The notes: generated from the letters alone by a model not told the origin. Counted from the stretch's first letter, positions 38,101 to 48,770 are shown. The stretch is 64,000 nucleotides of DNA from Triops longicaudatus (GCA_022885665.1 JAGQDJ010000124.1:180039-244038); one strand, 5' to 3'. A program made the numbers and translations.

Positions 38101-41100
38101 TACACTACAAACTTTCAAAAGGGGCGGCCGCCTTTTTCGTGGCCCCCCAGAGAAGGCTGTCATGTGTGAAAACTTCTGTTTCACGTCCTTTTTAAAAAAG
38201 AATGCATAAAAAATGCTTGGGTATGGGTGGCTTATCTCTTTTCCTACCGAAAGGCTCGCGTGCCGCAAAAAAATGGTGTTAAAGACTTCCACGAGCTGGT
38301 AAAGGGGTTAAAGTTCAAAACAAAAGCAACAGCAAGTGAAAAAAAAAGAAGTTACAACATGCATGATTGGAAGGCGGCATTTGGCGCCCTTAAAGAGGAT
38401 GTCAAAGCTTGTATTGATATGCGGTACCATATGTGGCGTTTGCGGCTAAGTTGCTGTGGACTTTGTCTCTGAAGTCAATGACAAAAAAAGTCCTTGCAAC
38501 AAGTCGAGTAAAGACGGGCATGTTCTTAGGGATGAAGACGATGAGACACAAGGAGGAATCTAATGAGAGCAGCTGTGACAATTGCCCCTTCAGGTTTACG
38601 GTTTACAATTTAACAAGGATATCTGATCCGACTATGGGGTCTGGCAGAGGCGATCATCTCCAGTTCGCTTTTATCTGTATTACTACTCGATATGTGTCTT
38701 GTCTATATGTCTTGGTCCCCCAATCCGGCGCTAATGAGCTTCAAGTCTCCCACCCCACCCCACTTATTTGCAGCTCGCGAGCTGAGTGTCGGATGAGATT
38801 CTTATGACGCACACGTCAAGCTAAAAGGGGAATGCCGATCACGCGAAGATCAACTGTAAAGAACAATGTGTCCGCAAATTTAGTGTAAGCGTCCGAACAG
38901 TATTCTATTAGATTGTCGAAAATGATTCCTGAGACGGTCGGCTCTTAAGCTCGCATAGGAAAATTTATGCACAACCATTGAAGGACCCTCAAACTAACGA
39001 AACATATTCCCAGAAAATGAAGGAACCGAAAGTTTTTTTTATTATGGACTTTTCGATTGCCAAATTATATACGTTTGTTGAAACTAGTCAGTTCTTATGA
39101 ACAAACTATTATAGATAAGAAATTATATGGCTGATACAGTTACTTTACAGCGTTTTATTGTATATAAATAGTTGCACAGCGACTCATATTGTCATTGACA
39201 ACACAGTTCTAGACTTTGTTCACGACTTGCATATTTACGAGAGTAATTTGGAGTAAAGTAAGGTCTTTTATAGGAACTCTGGCAAAAAGCGACACAATAG
39301 CAATATACTATTACTGACTGTCTGCCTTGTAAGAATGTTGACGTGTGTAAAACTAGTGACGACGTATTCTTCCGTTCTCATTTACAGATCTGATATAAGA
39401 AGTTTAAGGAAAATACAGGTTCTTCTAGTTCGCTGGACGTTTTCAAAAGCTGGATGAAGTGACATGTTTGAAATATGAGCAAAATGCCTTCATGAAACTG
39501 GCCAAGTAGAACAGGAGAAAAAGATTGTCTCTCTCTTTTTTCCACCTCATTTCTCTGGGCAAACTTCCAAACGAGTAACACCTTGTTGCCTTTCAAGACG
39601 TGTATGATTACCCAGGCGGATATTTGTCAGTCCGTGGGCTCGTAACTTCATTTTGCTCCCATTTGTCACCACCTCAACCGTCAGTTTGCTTCTTCCATAA
39701 AAGCATGACTTATCTAGCTGGCACTTCGAGTTTCCAAACTCCCTATTCTTCTCGACTCACCCGTCTCCTAAAATAATCCATTATTTCAATCCGCATTTAT
39801 ACCACTAACGTCTTCTCGTAACATCTAAACCTTGCGTCCAAATAATTTCCTTTCCTTGAATTTCTAGGTATTTTTAAGACTCGAATTTAAAGACTCCACA
39901 AATCTTTCGAACTTATATACAAGAGAACATTACAGACTACGCAAAAGGAGGAATGAGAGGTTTGACCCAACTCCCACTCTTGCTCTTGTCTGTCAGGAAA
40001 CTCTGTTTTGAGGTTCTATCATTAGAGACATAAATATTTATGCTCTGCTAACTTAGACCTTAGGCCTGCTTTTATGAACGTACATAACATACAGGCTCTT
40101 TCAAATATTCCTCTACGTTACCTCTGAACTATTGCTCAAGACACACCGCTCCTTCAACAAAGAAAAAGGAAAAAATATATGTCACAAAATAAAACCCTTA
40201 CCTCCAGTAGGCTAAAGGCTTTTCAACCTAATCTCACTCTTTTGCATCCCACCATGAAAGCTTTTCCGGAAAACTCGTTTCACCCTCTGTAAGATACGGT
40301 ACCTCTGAAATCACATATTTACTCCAATTCAATTAACTTTTACAATTCTTGAAACTCTTTTTAAAAAGAATGTCGTAAGTCTGAAACCTTTACCATTCTT
40401 TCCTTAACGGCAGTAAAGGAAGTTCCTATCTAACAAGATTTCCTTTCACAACTTCGTTTTAATCTAATGATTAAGGAATTTTGCAGCCGAAAAATAAAAG
40501 AACAAGTTCAGGACTTCAAGGGAGTTTCAGTCAGGCATTCCAGAAAACGCCGAAGAATTGGCTAAACTTAGCTAAAATTCAAAACTTTTTGCTACCCGGA
40601 CGCTGAGAACTAGAAGGGCCCTAGCAGTTTATGGGTAGAAGCCTGGCTTTCATGACTGTCAAATTTCGGGTGGTGCGGCTGTCGCTTGTGTGTGGATGTG
40701 TGTGCTGGCGGTGCTTCTTGTGTTGCTCTGGCTCCTGACAATAAGAAGAATATCCGCGGCAAGAACAATGCAGCTTGGCCTGGGCTAAATATAGTTGGCC
40801 GTGTGTGACACATCCCACTGAGCAGAACAAAGGTCCCCCATCTTTCTTCCTCACGGTGAAGTTGAAGAGGAAGATGGCACAAATGCCATTGCTATTGCAT
40901 GCCAGAGAGGAGGGCTATATACACTCACATACTCTCCGTATACGTGTACATACACAAGCCCCACTCACATATGGATAGTACAAGACACACACACACACAC
41001 ATACACAACATACCGCAACAGGCGCTCAAAAGAATGCCAGTATGCTTCTCTGTTTCGGTCGTGGGAAATGCGAAACTTGCAACTTTGCAACTTTCGAGAA

Positions 41101-44100
41101 TCTTTAAGTACTGTACTGTCATTCCCGTGCCGAGATTTTTATGAACAGGATGAAAAGCATTAGTAAGCTTTTCAAGCTTTACTGAGTCTTCAAGTTATTT
41201 AAAGCGGAGTGATACGGTACAAAATGTAGAGTACAAAACGGTTTCCAAGACTAGGGGGAACATTTGGACCAGAAGTGAAGAAGCCTGAGAGTGAAGATTA
41301 TTATCAGAAGGACCTGGATAAGGAGAAGAGGCCAACAGAGAGACACGGAAACTTTTCGATTGTTGGGATAAATAAGCTGTCTCGTTCTTTTGATCTATGT
41401 TAAAAAGCTTCTTAGGGCGGATGACATAACTAAAGACGGTCTTAAGTTGGATGTTTAGACCCTTTAAGTGCCGACACAATAGGCCCACTGCGCTTCGCTA
41501 TCAAAAGGAGAAAAAAGAACAGGGGTTTGAGAGATATTATAGCCTGCGCTTTATCTCGCACCATAATGCATAAACATCTTCTCGAATTACCCCCTTAAAA
41601 CTCACCACTTACCCACCTTTCCTTTGAGCTTCATCACAACGCCCAAACCAATTCATTGGTTCCTTGGACGACATTCTTTAATATTAGCCCTTCTAGGAAC
41701 TTACTGCGAAATTTCTTATGTATTCCGCAAAGCTCGAGTTTTTGTTCAGTGAAATTAAGTAATGAAATTTAACATAGCAAAAACGTCGCATGATCTTAAC
41801 AAATATTTATTTCTACTGTAACAATTATAGTTAATCGAGTCAACTGTAGAGCCTACAATATAACTATATGCTTACACTCGCTACTGCGAAAACAACTGGA
41901 ACTCATGGTGCTTAATTTGTTCCGTTTCTTACAGCAGACGCCGTTGATACGAAGACGCCACATTTTGCCTGCCGGGCTTGTCGGGCTGATTTGGGCTCTG
42001 CTGAGGCTCTAGCGGTTCACCGGACGCTTTGTATAGTGTCGAATAGTGAAGATTCCGCCGACGAGGATTTCGAAGGCGAAGCAGAGTCCAACAATAACAC
42101 ACAAAACCGTGCCCAAAACCGGCGCCGTCGTCGGAAACGCGATACTAGTGCTAACAATTCGCCCTTAGAGGGTGACAACGCACACCGCAGTAAACGTCGC
42201 TCGGTGGAACCGGACGGTGGTGAGTCAGACGGTGAGGAAGAAAACGAAGATGAGCTCGAAGAGGATGAAGACGATCGCATGGAAGAGACAGGGAAAGATA
42301 TAGGATTGTTATCCAAATTCGGTAGCATGCCCCTCTTGCCACACGGGGGCAATTGTGGCACACCACCGGCGAGTGGACTCCCTAATGCTGGGATGAATCC
42401 CTTGTTTCCTTACGCGGCTACATTGGCGAACGCCAATATGACTTTGGATGCAATGCAGAATACCAAAATGGCTATTGCACAGTTTGCCGCCAACCACGCT
42501 TCATCAACCGCTAATTCTCAAAACCCGGCCGCTTTGCAGGAACTAGCAGTATTGCAATCGACGCTGTACGCGTTGCAGCAACAACACCTACTCCAGTTGC
42601 AACTTATTCAGCAACTCCAACAGCAATTACAAATCAGCCATCCAGAGGGCGTGGACATTGCTGAGCAGCTACGACTCATGGGTTTTCCTAGTAATCTTGC
42701 GAAAACTTCTAATTTAATTGGGGGCAGCGATTCTAGCCCAACTCCATCAAGTCACGACAGTACACCACCGCCGTCTGGTAGCCTTCGCTCATCCTTTAAA
42801 GAGTCCAAGGAGTCAAAAGAAAAAGATCCCAGATCGAAAGAAAAGACTGCCACGAATACCAAGTCGTCCTTGCCAGTGTCCGAACAGAAAACCCCGAAGG
42901 TGACCAAGTCAGAGTCTCCAGAGATCGACAGTCCAACCAATCAGCAAAAGAACTCTGAGCCGACCGTGAAAGCCAGTGGGTTGATTCAACCAGCTTCGTT
43001 TCTCAATACACCTGCGAGCAGTACTAGCACTTGTACCTCGTCGAGCTCCATTACCAGCTCTTTGAGCTCTATTCTGCCTGGCTCTTCCTTAGCAGACTCG
43101 ATCCTGCAAGACAATGATCCCCCACCTGCACCAGGTGGTCCTAGTACTTTGGAAATGTTGCAGCGCACAGCTCAACAGGTACTTAATAATGCTTCACAAG
43201 GATTGTTGGCCAACAACTTGGCGGACGAGCTTGGGTTCAGGTCCAACGGAACGAACGGAAATTCCAGTGACGGCAAGAAAGACAGTTTGTTTAAGCACCG
43301 CTGTAGGTACTGTGGTAAAGTCTTTAGCAGTGACTCAGCGCTGCAAATCCATATCCGATCGCACACAGGAGAGCGGCCATACAAATGTAACGTGTGTGGA
43401 AACCGCTTTACGACCAAAGGTAATCTTAAAGTCCACTTCCAACGTCACGCGGCTCGGTTTCCTCACGTCAAGATGAATCCAAACCCGGTACCGGAGCATT
43501 TGGACAAGTTTCATCCCCCTTTACTAGCTCAGCTAGACATGGACGAGAATCAAGTATCGCCTCCACCTCCCATCCTAGCGCCCCCTCCAGCACCGGTCAA
43601 TCCTGTCATGGATCCCCGGCTACCGCAACCCGGAGCGCTCTTCCGCGCTAGCTTCGGTGGCAGTGGTAGTCCTAATGTACCGATGCCGCCATTTTACAGA
43701 GCACCAAATCGAGATCTCTTTCCACCACGTCTCCCAGTTCTCTTACCCCCACCTCCTCCTCTGACAGGAAATAGTGAGACTGGTCGCGACGCGCAGCAGG
43801 AGAACCCAGAGAACTTGAGTGGCAAATCCATTTCTTCTACCAGCGATAAATCAGTTGCGAATCTTAATGCATCTCAATCCTCGGACGAAATGAACCAGCC
43901 AAACAAGCGCATCAAAGTGGAAAAGGAAGAGGAAGACATGGATAGCGACTCGGATCACGTTCATCAGCGTTATGAACCAGAACTGCAACATGAGACCAAC
44001 GCGTTAGATCGCCATGATGACACAAGTATGCCCAGTCGTGATAACAGCCCAGTAGACCAAGCCAGAAAAGCGCAGCTGGATGACGACCTTAATAATGATC

Positions 44101-47100
44101 AAATGAGCGACACAGAGCAAGACGGTGACCTACCAGAGAACCTCAGTTCCAGTAAACCGGCCTCCGCGTCCCCGACACGTACAGCACCATCAGTTTCTCC
44201 TGTAGGTCATATGGCCTTGCCTCCAAGTAGCACAGCATCAGGGATGCTACCTTTCATGCCTCATCCTTTTTCTCCTCATCTGTCCCCACATATGAGATTC
44301 CCGTTGGGCTTCCCAATTCACGGCCCAATCCCACCCTTTGGACCAGGGGCTCAGCGAGACAATCCCGCTGGTAACACGAACGGAAACCTTCCAATTACAC
44401 TACATACTCCTCAAGGACCCTTTCTGCTACCCGCCGACGTCGATCCTGCCAAAGATCCCGCCATTTATACCAACTTACTGCCCCGGCCGGGCTCTAACGA
44501 CAACGCGTGGGAGAGTCTAATTGAAGTAACGAAAACTTCCGAGACTTCCAAACTACAACAACTGGTTGATAACATAGAAAACAAGATAGTCGACCCGAAC
44601 CAGTGTGTTGTGTGTCATCGAGTCCTCTCTTGCAAAAGTGCTCTACAAATGCACTACAGAACCCACACTGGGGAGCGACCTTTCAAATGCAAAATCTGTG
44701 GACGTGCTTTCACCACCAAAGGCAACCTCAAAACTCACATGGGTGTTCATCGCGCCAAGCCTCCAACCCGCATGCTGCACATGTGTCCAGTTTGTCACAA
44801 AAAGTTCACCAATGGTCTGATCCTCCAGCAACACATTCGCCTTCATACCGGTGAACCTACGGACCTAACTCCCGAACAGATCCAAGCCGCCGAAGTCAGA
44901 GAATTTCACCCAGGTTTCCCAGCTATGCTGGCCGGAGCTGGTGGGTTCCACCCCTTTCTACCCCACGGTCCTTTCAACCCGATGGCTATGCGCTTTCCCC
45001 CTCAGTCCTTGGAAAGCTATAAGCCGCTGAATTTGTGCCCCAACTCAGACGATGAAATTATTCGAGGCAACAGCGCTACCCCACGCGCGGACCGTGACAG
45101 TAAAGATGACTTTGAAGGAAGTGGAGGAAGCTCTTCGGAGGCCATGTCACCTGGATCTTCTATCAATTCATGCAACCTCATGTTGGAACAAGCCAGGGCT
45201 CTGCGCTATGCCGCTAAAGCGGCTGCCGCTGGTGGACAGAATCAAGATAATTCCCCTGATCAAGGAGAAGACAACCGCTCGCTGGCAGGCAAGTCTGAGC
45301 CAGATAACTCTTCTGATTATCCTACTCACATCAAACAGGAGCCGGATTACGAAGAACTGAGTCATCGAATGAAAGACTTCGACAACAACGACTGCGAAGA
45401 CGGTGTTGGCAAAAATTATCGGAGTCAATGCAGCAGCATAGATTCCAAGTCTCCAGGGCTACCTTCAAACGGCGACTCGCGTAACTCACGTCCCAAATCC
45501 ATGCTGTCACCCTTGGATCTAACACCCCGAGGCGGGAGCAACTCGGCTCCGTCCAGCACCCCTCCTACGTTGAACTCGGCATTGTCTTCGCTGGCGTCTT
45601 CAGTGTACACGACTCCGTCTTCTTTTAACCCGCTGAACTTGCCCATGAGCGTTCCAGGTAGACTTTTATTCTATCATAATCAGCTGTAGCTTTGTCTTGC
45701 ATGGCCAATTCTTCACAACAAAAATTACTGATTCGGGACTGGCTTTGTGTACATAACAGGGCGAGGTAACACGACCTGCAACCTTTGTTTTAAAACTTTT
45801 GCCTGTCATTCAGCCTTGGAAATCCATTACCGGAGTCACACCAAGGAACGGCCCTTCAAGTGTCCTGTTTGCGACCGAGGCTTCTCGACCAAGGTAAGTC
45901 ATCTACTAAAAGCTTAGTCCTACGAAACGCCTTTCGTCTGGTTGCAACTCAAACGTTACATTTCACTTTTACAGGGAAATATGAAACAACACTTAATGAC
46001 ACACAAACACAGAGAAGGTCTCTCTGATGATAAGAACTCGCGCGAAAGCACCGATTCCAAAAATTCTTCCATTTCTCCCAGTAAAACCGAATTCCTTTCT
46101 ATTCACGAGGCACTCAAGTTTTCGCAAGCTACCAAAGACCGTTTAACAGACGAAGATTCCTCACCGAAACAAAATGGAACCCGTCCTTCGTGGCTGAATA
46201 ACATCATCTCTCCTACAACTGATATCGTTAGTCCGTCAGATCGCGATCGTCCGCTGGATTGTCGCTCCTCACCAGAAGAAAATGTCGACAAGGACTCGCC
46301 AACCAATGCGAATGTCACTAAACATCTAAGTTCTCTCACGAGCTTGGAACACTTGGCAAATCTTGCCGAACACGCCATGGACGGCGGACATCGGACGCCT
46401 ATTGGTCTCAAAGTTACCGCTGATGCCTCCTGGGATGACTACCACCTCCGATTCGATGCTAAAACCGACCGACCAGGATCTCATCCGAAACGACCCTCTT
46501 CCAGTAAGTACTTTTACTTGCACATTTGAGTCTTCCCATCCTTACATTCCCCGGCGCTTTTTATCTTCCGACTCCCGAGATCACGTACACTTGTAGCATT
46601 GATTCTACCAAAACAACTGGCTAAAGCTACGGTATCTGGACGAATTAGCCGTGCTACCTTATCTCGGGAGGCAAAGTATTTCTTCTTGTCTGTCTCAACC
46701 GTCTATCAACCTGCCAAGTGAATTAGGCAAACCTGCATGTCCGGAAAACACTGAACTTGCTTTGAATGGTCATTGTCTAGATTAACCTTGTCTGTCAACC
46801 TAAGCCCATGTTTTCCCACCGAACAATATCACAACAACAAACAACTTGTTACAGGTTTGCCTAAGCACTTATGCCATGTCTGTCATAAAAACTTCTCTTC
46901 CTCATCTGCCCTTCAAATCCATACGAGAACGCACACGGGGGATAAACCTTTCGTCTGTACCCTGTGTGCCAAAGCCTTCACTACCCGCGGCAATCTTAAG
47001 GTATATCTTATCTCCTGAAACAAAACTAACCCACACACCTTTCTTTCCCATACTCTGTACTTACCCATCGAGACCTCACCATAACCTTCAGATCAGTGCC

Positions 47101-48177
47101 TAAAGTATACGCTTCTCTTCAAACTATGCAGGTTCATATGGGGACTCATGTCCTGAATCACGGCCACTCCCGGCGTGGTCGTCGCATGTCACTCGATTTC
47201 CCGACCTTGGCTCTGATTCGGAACAGCTCCACGGGTCACCCCCCGAGGCCCCACCTTCAGGATCCCCTTCACCGGCTGCCATCGCAGCCACCGATGGCTC
47301 TTCGCTCCACCATTCCATTGCCCGAGGACACGCTACCCATGCGCTCCGCGTTCACCCGACCGGCGCTGCGACCCGAACTATTTTTCCCGTACCTCCTGGC
47401 CCAGTGCCCTGAAAATTTGCTTCCTTCCCAGGTATGCTAAATCGAAACTCTTGCTAAATGGCTAGCGTCAATATGTTCACACCGGGAGACTCTTCAGTAG
47501 TTTGTATAAGATAATGTCGTAGAAACCTTCTGTTATTCTATTGCTTGTGCCAACGTTGAACCAGGAATTCAATTTATCCAGGTGCACTGTAATTTTGTTA
47601 TGAATAGTTCGAGCCTTCCTCCCTCACTTGATCGACAGGATAACGTATCAAGCACCTCTCGAACAATAAGATAAATTTTGGTTTATTTCCCTGATTTCCC
47701 GTAGATCAAAAAGCCCACAAGAAACTAGGGAAAATTCGAGAGTAACTGTAGAGACAACATTACATTAACTTAACTTAGGTCGTGTGGCGTTCGTGTAACT
47801 TCTTAAAACTTCTTAAAACGGAGGCACGAAATATATCACCCTAACCACCTTCCTTCTTTTCTTGCCCACAGCGAACGTCTCCCGAGTCAGAAGATTGCAA
47901 CCGAATGTCCTGTAGTGATTCTCATCAGTATGAACCCCCTGCCAGAGATTCTCCCGATTCAATACCAGCTACTTCATCGTCCCAGCATCCCCGACGACGT
48001 GAGCACCGAAATACCAGTTCTACGGAAGATTGGTTATGGCGACTGCATTGCCCCTCAAGTCCTTCGCTTGCCAAGCCTAGTGAAGCCCCTTCCCCTCCGG
48101 CACAATTGAGGCGGCCAGTCGGGTCGCTAGGCCAGCATGAGACTTGCAGTCCGCCTCCGACTACTATTGTGGTGTGA
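20055..48177 (+). CDS. sal: spalt / SALL-family zinc-finger transcription factor (seven coding exons, spliced)
   Basis: The joined exons are 20055-20130, 41935-45657, 45760-45893, 45975-46503, 46855-47000, 47132-47431 and 47872-48177. Phases agree throughout and the sum is 1738 codons including TGA, or 1737 residues. Spalt proteins are nuclear, sequence-specific regulators, mainly repressors, that pattern appendages, trachea, sensory organs and photoreceptors in insects. The protein begins MSRRKQA, the NuRD-binding motif shared by SALL and FOG proteins. A C2HC finger (Cys38, Cys41, His54, Cys58) follows, then a basic cluster (88-94), an acidic tract (122-143), a Gln-rich segment (227-258), and C2H2 fingers at 482-502, 510-530, 916-936, 944-964, 976-996, 1273-1293, 1301-1321, 1494-1514 and 1522-1542. 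All zinc ligands are present. The paired and triple finger clusters are diagnostic of SALL. In a species with two spalt paralogs I could not say which one this is. Confidence 0.95.
25704..25735 (+). promoter_or_regulatory. DR1-type nuclear receptor site with an extra inverted half-site
   Basis: GGGTCA at 25705-25710, one base, then GGGTCA at 25712-25717 forms a direct repeat with one-base spacing (DR1). TGACCT at 25730-25735 is a consensus half-site on the other strand. DR1 sites are bound by RXR/USP, HNF4 and COUP-TF/Seven-up class receptors. Position within the spalt first intron makes an enhancer role possible. No conservation evidence is available. Confidence 0.4.
29479..29490 (+). repeat. 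12-base C homopolymer
   Basis: A run of 12 C is seen directly. An 11-base G run lies 320 bp downstream at 29811-29821. They are in opposite polarity, but no matching flanks indicate a transposon pair. Confidence 0.8.
29811..29821 (+). repeat. 11-base G homopolymer
   Basis: A run of 11 G in intron 1 is read directly. Such tracts are length-variable and error-prone in sequencing. Confidence 0.8.
40985..41001 (+). repeat. Short (AC) dinucleotide repeat
   Basis: About eight AC units near the 3' end of spalt intron 1, within a CA/TG-rich neighbourhood that begins around 40.68 kb. Confidence 0.8.
41935..45657 (+). CDS. sal: spalt coding exon 2 (C2HC finger, Gln-rich segment, five C2H2 fingers)
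   Basis: This 3723-nt exon supplies residues 26-1267. It contains the amino-terminal C2HC finger with the family spacing C-X2-C-X12-H-X3-C; the basic cluster RRRRRKR; an acidic tract; a Gln/Leu-rich segment (227-258), which mediates SALL dimerisation in other species; finger pair 482-530; and finger triplet 916-996 followed by HTGEPTDLTPEQIQAAE. Pro-rich and Ser-rich linkers lie between. Candidate SUMO sites are Lys686 (IKVE) and Lys1159 (IKQEP). PLDLT at 1218-1222 fits a CtBP-binding motif, and PENLS occurs at 650 and 759. The donor is GTAGAC at 45658. Read-through meets a stop ten codons into intron 2. The 5' border has two usable acceptors three bases apart. Confidence 0.95.
45658..45759 (+). 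other. spalt intron 2 (102 bp)
   Basis: The GTAGAC donor is weak relative to the other donors in this gene; the acceptor is ACATAACAG. An in-frame stop follows ten codons after the exon, so retention would yield a protein lacking the last four fingers. Confidence 0.9.
45760..45893 (+). CDS. sal: spalt coding exon 3 (finger 6 and most of finger 7 of the C2H2 set)
   Basis: This exon encodes residues 1268-1311 plus the shared Gly1267. It begins RGNTTCNLC, continues through the full finger 1273-1293 and the linker HTKERPFKC, and ends FSTK within the next finger. That sequence is highly conserved in SALL proteins. The donor AAG/GTAAGT is strong and ends in phase 0. Confidence 0.95.
45975..46503 (+). 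CDS. sal: spalt coding exon 4 (end of finger 7 and Ser-rich linker)
   Basis: The exon starts GNMKQHLMTH, which completes the finger begun in exon 3 (His1317, His1321). A Ser/Asp/Pro-rich linker follows to residue 1487; it includes SWLNNIISP and TSLEHLANLAEHAMDG, the latter a likely short helix. The exon ends in phase 1 at a GTAAGT donor. The linker is variable across the family, so its function is not known from sequence. Confidence 0.93.
46504..46854 (+). other. spalt intron 4 (351 bp)
   Basis: Bounded by GTAAGT and TTGTTACAG. Retention would add KYFYLHI and stop. No other feature is seen inside. Confidence 0.9.
46855..47000 (+). CDS. sal: spalt coding exon 5 (finger 8 and most of finger 9)
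   Basis: The exon encodes LPKHLCHVCHKNFSSSSAL and onward, residues 1489-1536, with the full finger 1494-1514, linker THTGDKPF and Cys1522/Cys1525 of the final finger, ending GNLK in phase 0. The LPKHxCxVCHKxFSS start is a hallmark of the last SALL finger pair. The donor is GTATAT. Confidence 0.95.
47132..47431 (+). CDS. sal: spalt coding exon 6 (end of last finger and conserved RRGRRMSLD tail)
   Basis: The exon starts VHMGTH, completing the last finger (His1538, His1542), followed by SRRGRRMSLDFP, which is strongly conserved after this finger in SALL proteins. Further on, RPELFFPYL resembles a conserved segment in insect spalt. It spans residues 1537-1636 and ends in phase 0 at GTATGC. Retention of the next intron would add two residues and stop. 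Confidence 0.93.
47432..47871 (+). other. spalt intron 6 (440 bp)
   Basis: The donor is GTATGC and the acceptor TTCTTTTCTTGCCCACAG has a good pyrimidine tract. No additional coding segment is seen inside. Confidence 0.8.
47872..48177 (+). CDS. sal: spalt coding exon 7 (carboxy terminus)
   Basis: The exon adds residues 1637-1737, starting RTSPESEDCNRMSCSDS, then Ser/Pro/Arg-rich sequence and TGA at 48175-48177. Frame and acceptor fit the phase of exon 6. Unlike many SALL proteins I do not see the NEISVIQ-type segment that usually follows the last finger pair. A second reading frame is also open across much of this exon, so the exact carboxy terminus is less certain than the rest; the phase rule favours the frame given. 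Confidence 0.7.
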   Translation, partial: RTSPESEDCNRMSCSDSHQYEPPARDSPDSIPATSSSQHPRRREHRNTSSTEDWLWRLHCPSSPSLAKPSEAPSPPAQLRRPVGSLGQHETCSPPPTTIVV

Positions 48178-48770
48178 AATAGTTTTGTTAATAGTGTCAA
48201 TTTTTTTTCTCTTAGATGTGAACTAAAAGGGTTGTTATTATGCATCACATATCGTTTTACAAGAATAATGGTATTCGCTTTCGGGCGTAACGCATCCTTT
48301 TTCTTTACCAACATGGCATAGAAAACGAAAAGCAAAATTTATAGAGGACATTAATGTAGTGAAAAGTTATTAATTTGAATGTCTCATTGTTTGCTGAATG
48401 TCAAGAGGAACATGGGGCATCCTTATTCTCCAGTTTTACATAGGGATTGAAAGTGTTAATGTTAGTCGCGCAACAAGTAACGGCATCTTGAACGTTCCTA
48501 CTTAGATGCTAGTCCTTAACTTTCAATTCCATGTGTTATTATTACAACTTGGCATGTTCATTTTTTGTTCAATGAAAAATGCGAATCATGTGTATGTTAG
48601 TTACCTTGAAAGAAAACAAATATAAGTTAATCCATTTGTGGCATCTCTTTTGGCCCCTTGCAGTGTTTCTTGGTTTATGCAGCGTGAGTCTCACAAGCAA
48701 CCAACGCTTTAAATGACCCTTTTTGTCTTTATCCCCCCCACACACAAATAAAAAAAAGCACAAAGTTTTG
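48178..48770 (+). other. spalt 3' UTR (probable) with AATAAA signal
   Basis: AT-rich sequence after the stop. The first canonical AATAAA on this strand is at 48747-48752, giving a 3' UTR of roughly 590 nt if cleavage occurs 10-25 bases later. Longer forms are possible. Confidence 0.5.
48747..48752 (+). terminator. Candidate polyadenylation signal AATAAA
   Basis: The hexamer is followed by an A-rich stretch and, about 15 bases on, a GT/T-rich segment (AAAGTTTTGG), a plausible downstream element. It is the first perfect hexamer after the spalt stop codon. Confidence 0.5.

Larger units (their letters stand above)
20131..41934 (+). other. Intron 1 of spalt, 21.8 kb
   Basis: The intron has a GTAAGT donor and a pyrimidine-rich acceptor ending TTTCTTACAG, with a second CAG directly after it. 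No other gene is recognisable inside on either strand; the longer frames (for example 20861-21310, 22969-23400 and 38433-38807) lack domains. It contains a DR1 nuclear-receptor-type site near 25.7 kb, opposed C and G homopolymers near 29.48 and 29.81 kb, and a short CA repeat at 40.98 kb. Long first introns of developmental regulators commonly house enhancers; for this intron that is inference. Confidence 0.85.

Noticed and set aside
41991..45689. Reading the large spalt exon as a stand-alone 1232-codon gene starting at TTG
   Set aside because: The frame continues upstream to a splice acceptor and includes both cysteines of the C2HC finger, so it is an internal exon. The last ten codons are intron 2 read-through.
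47915..48109. Alternative open frame in spalt exon 7
   Set aside because: It is out of phase with the exon 6 donor and no acceptor supports it.
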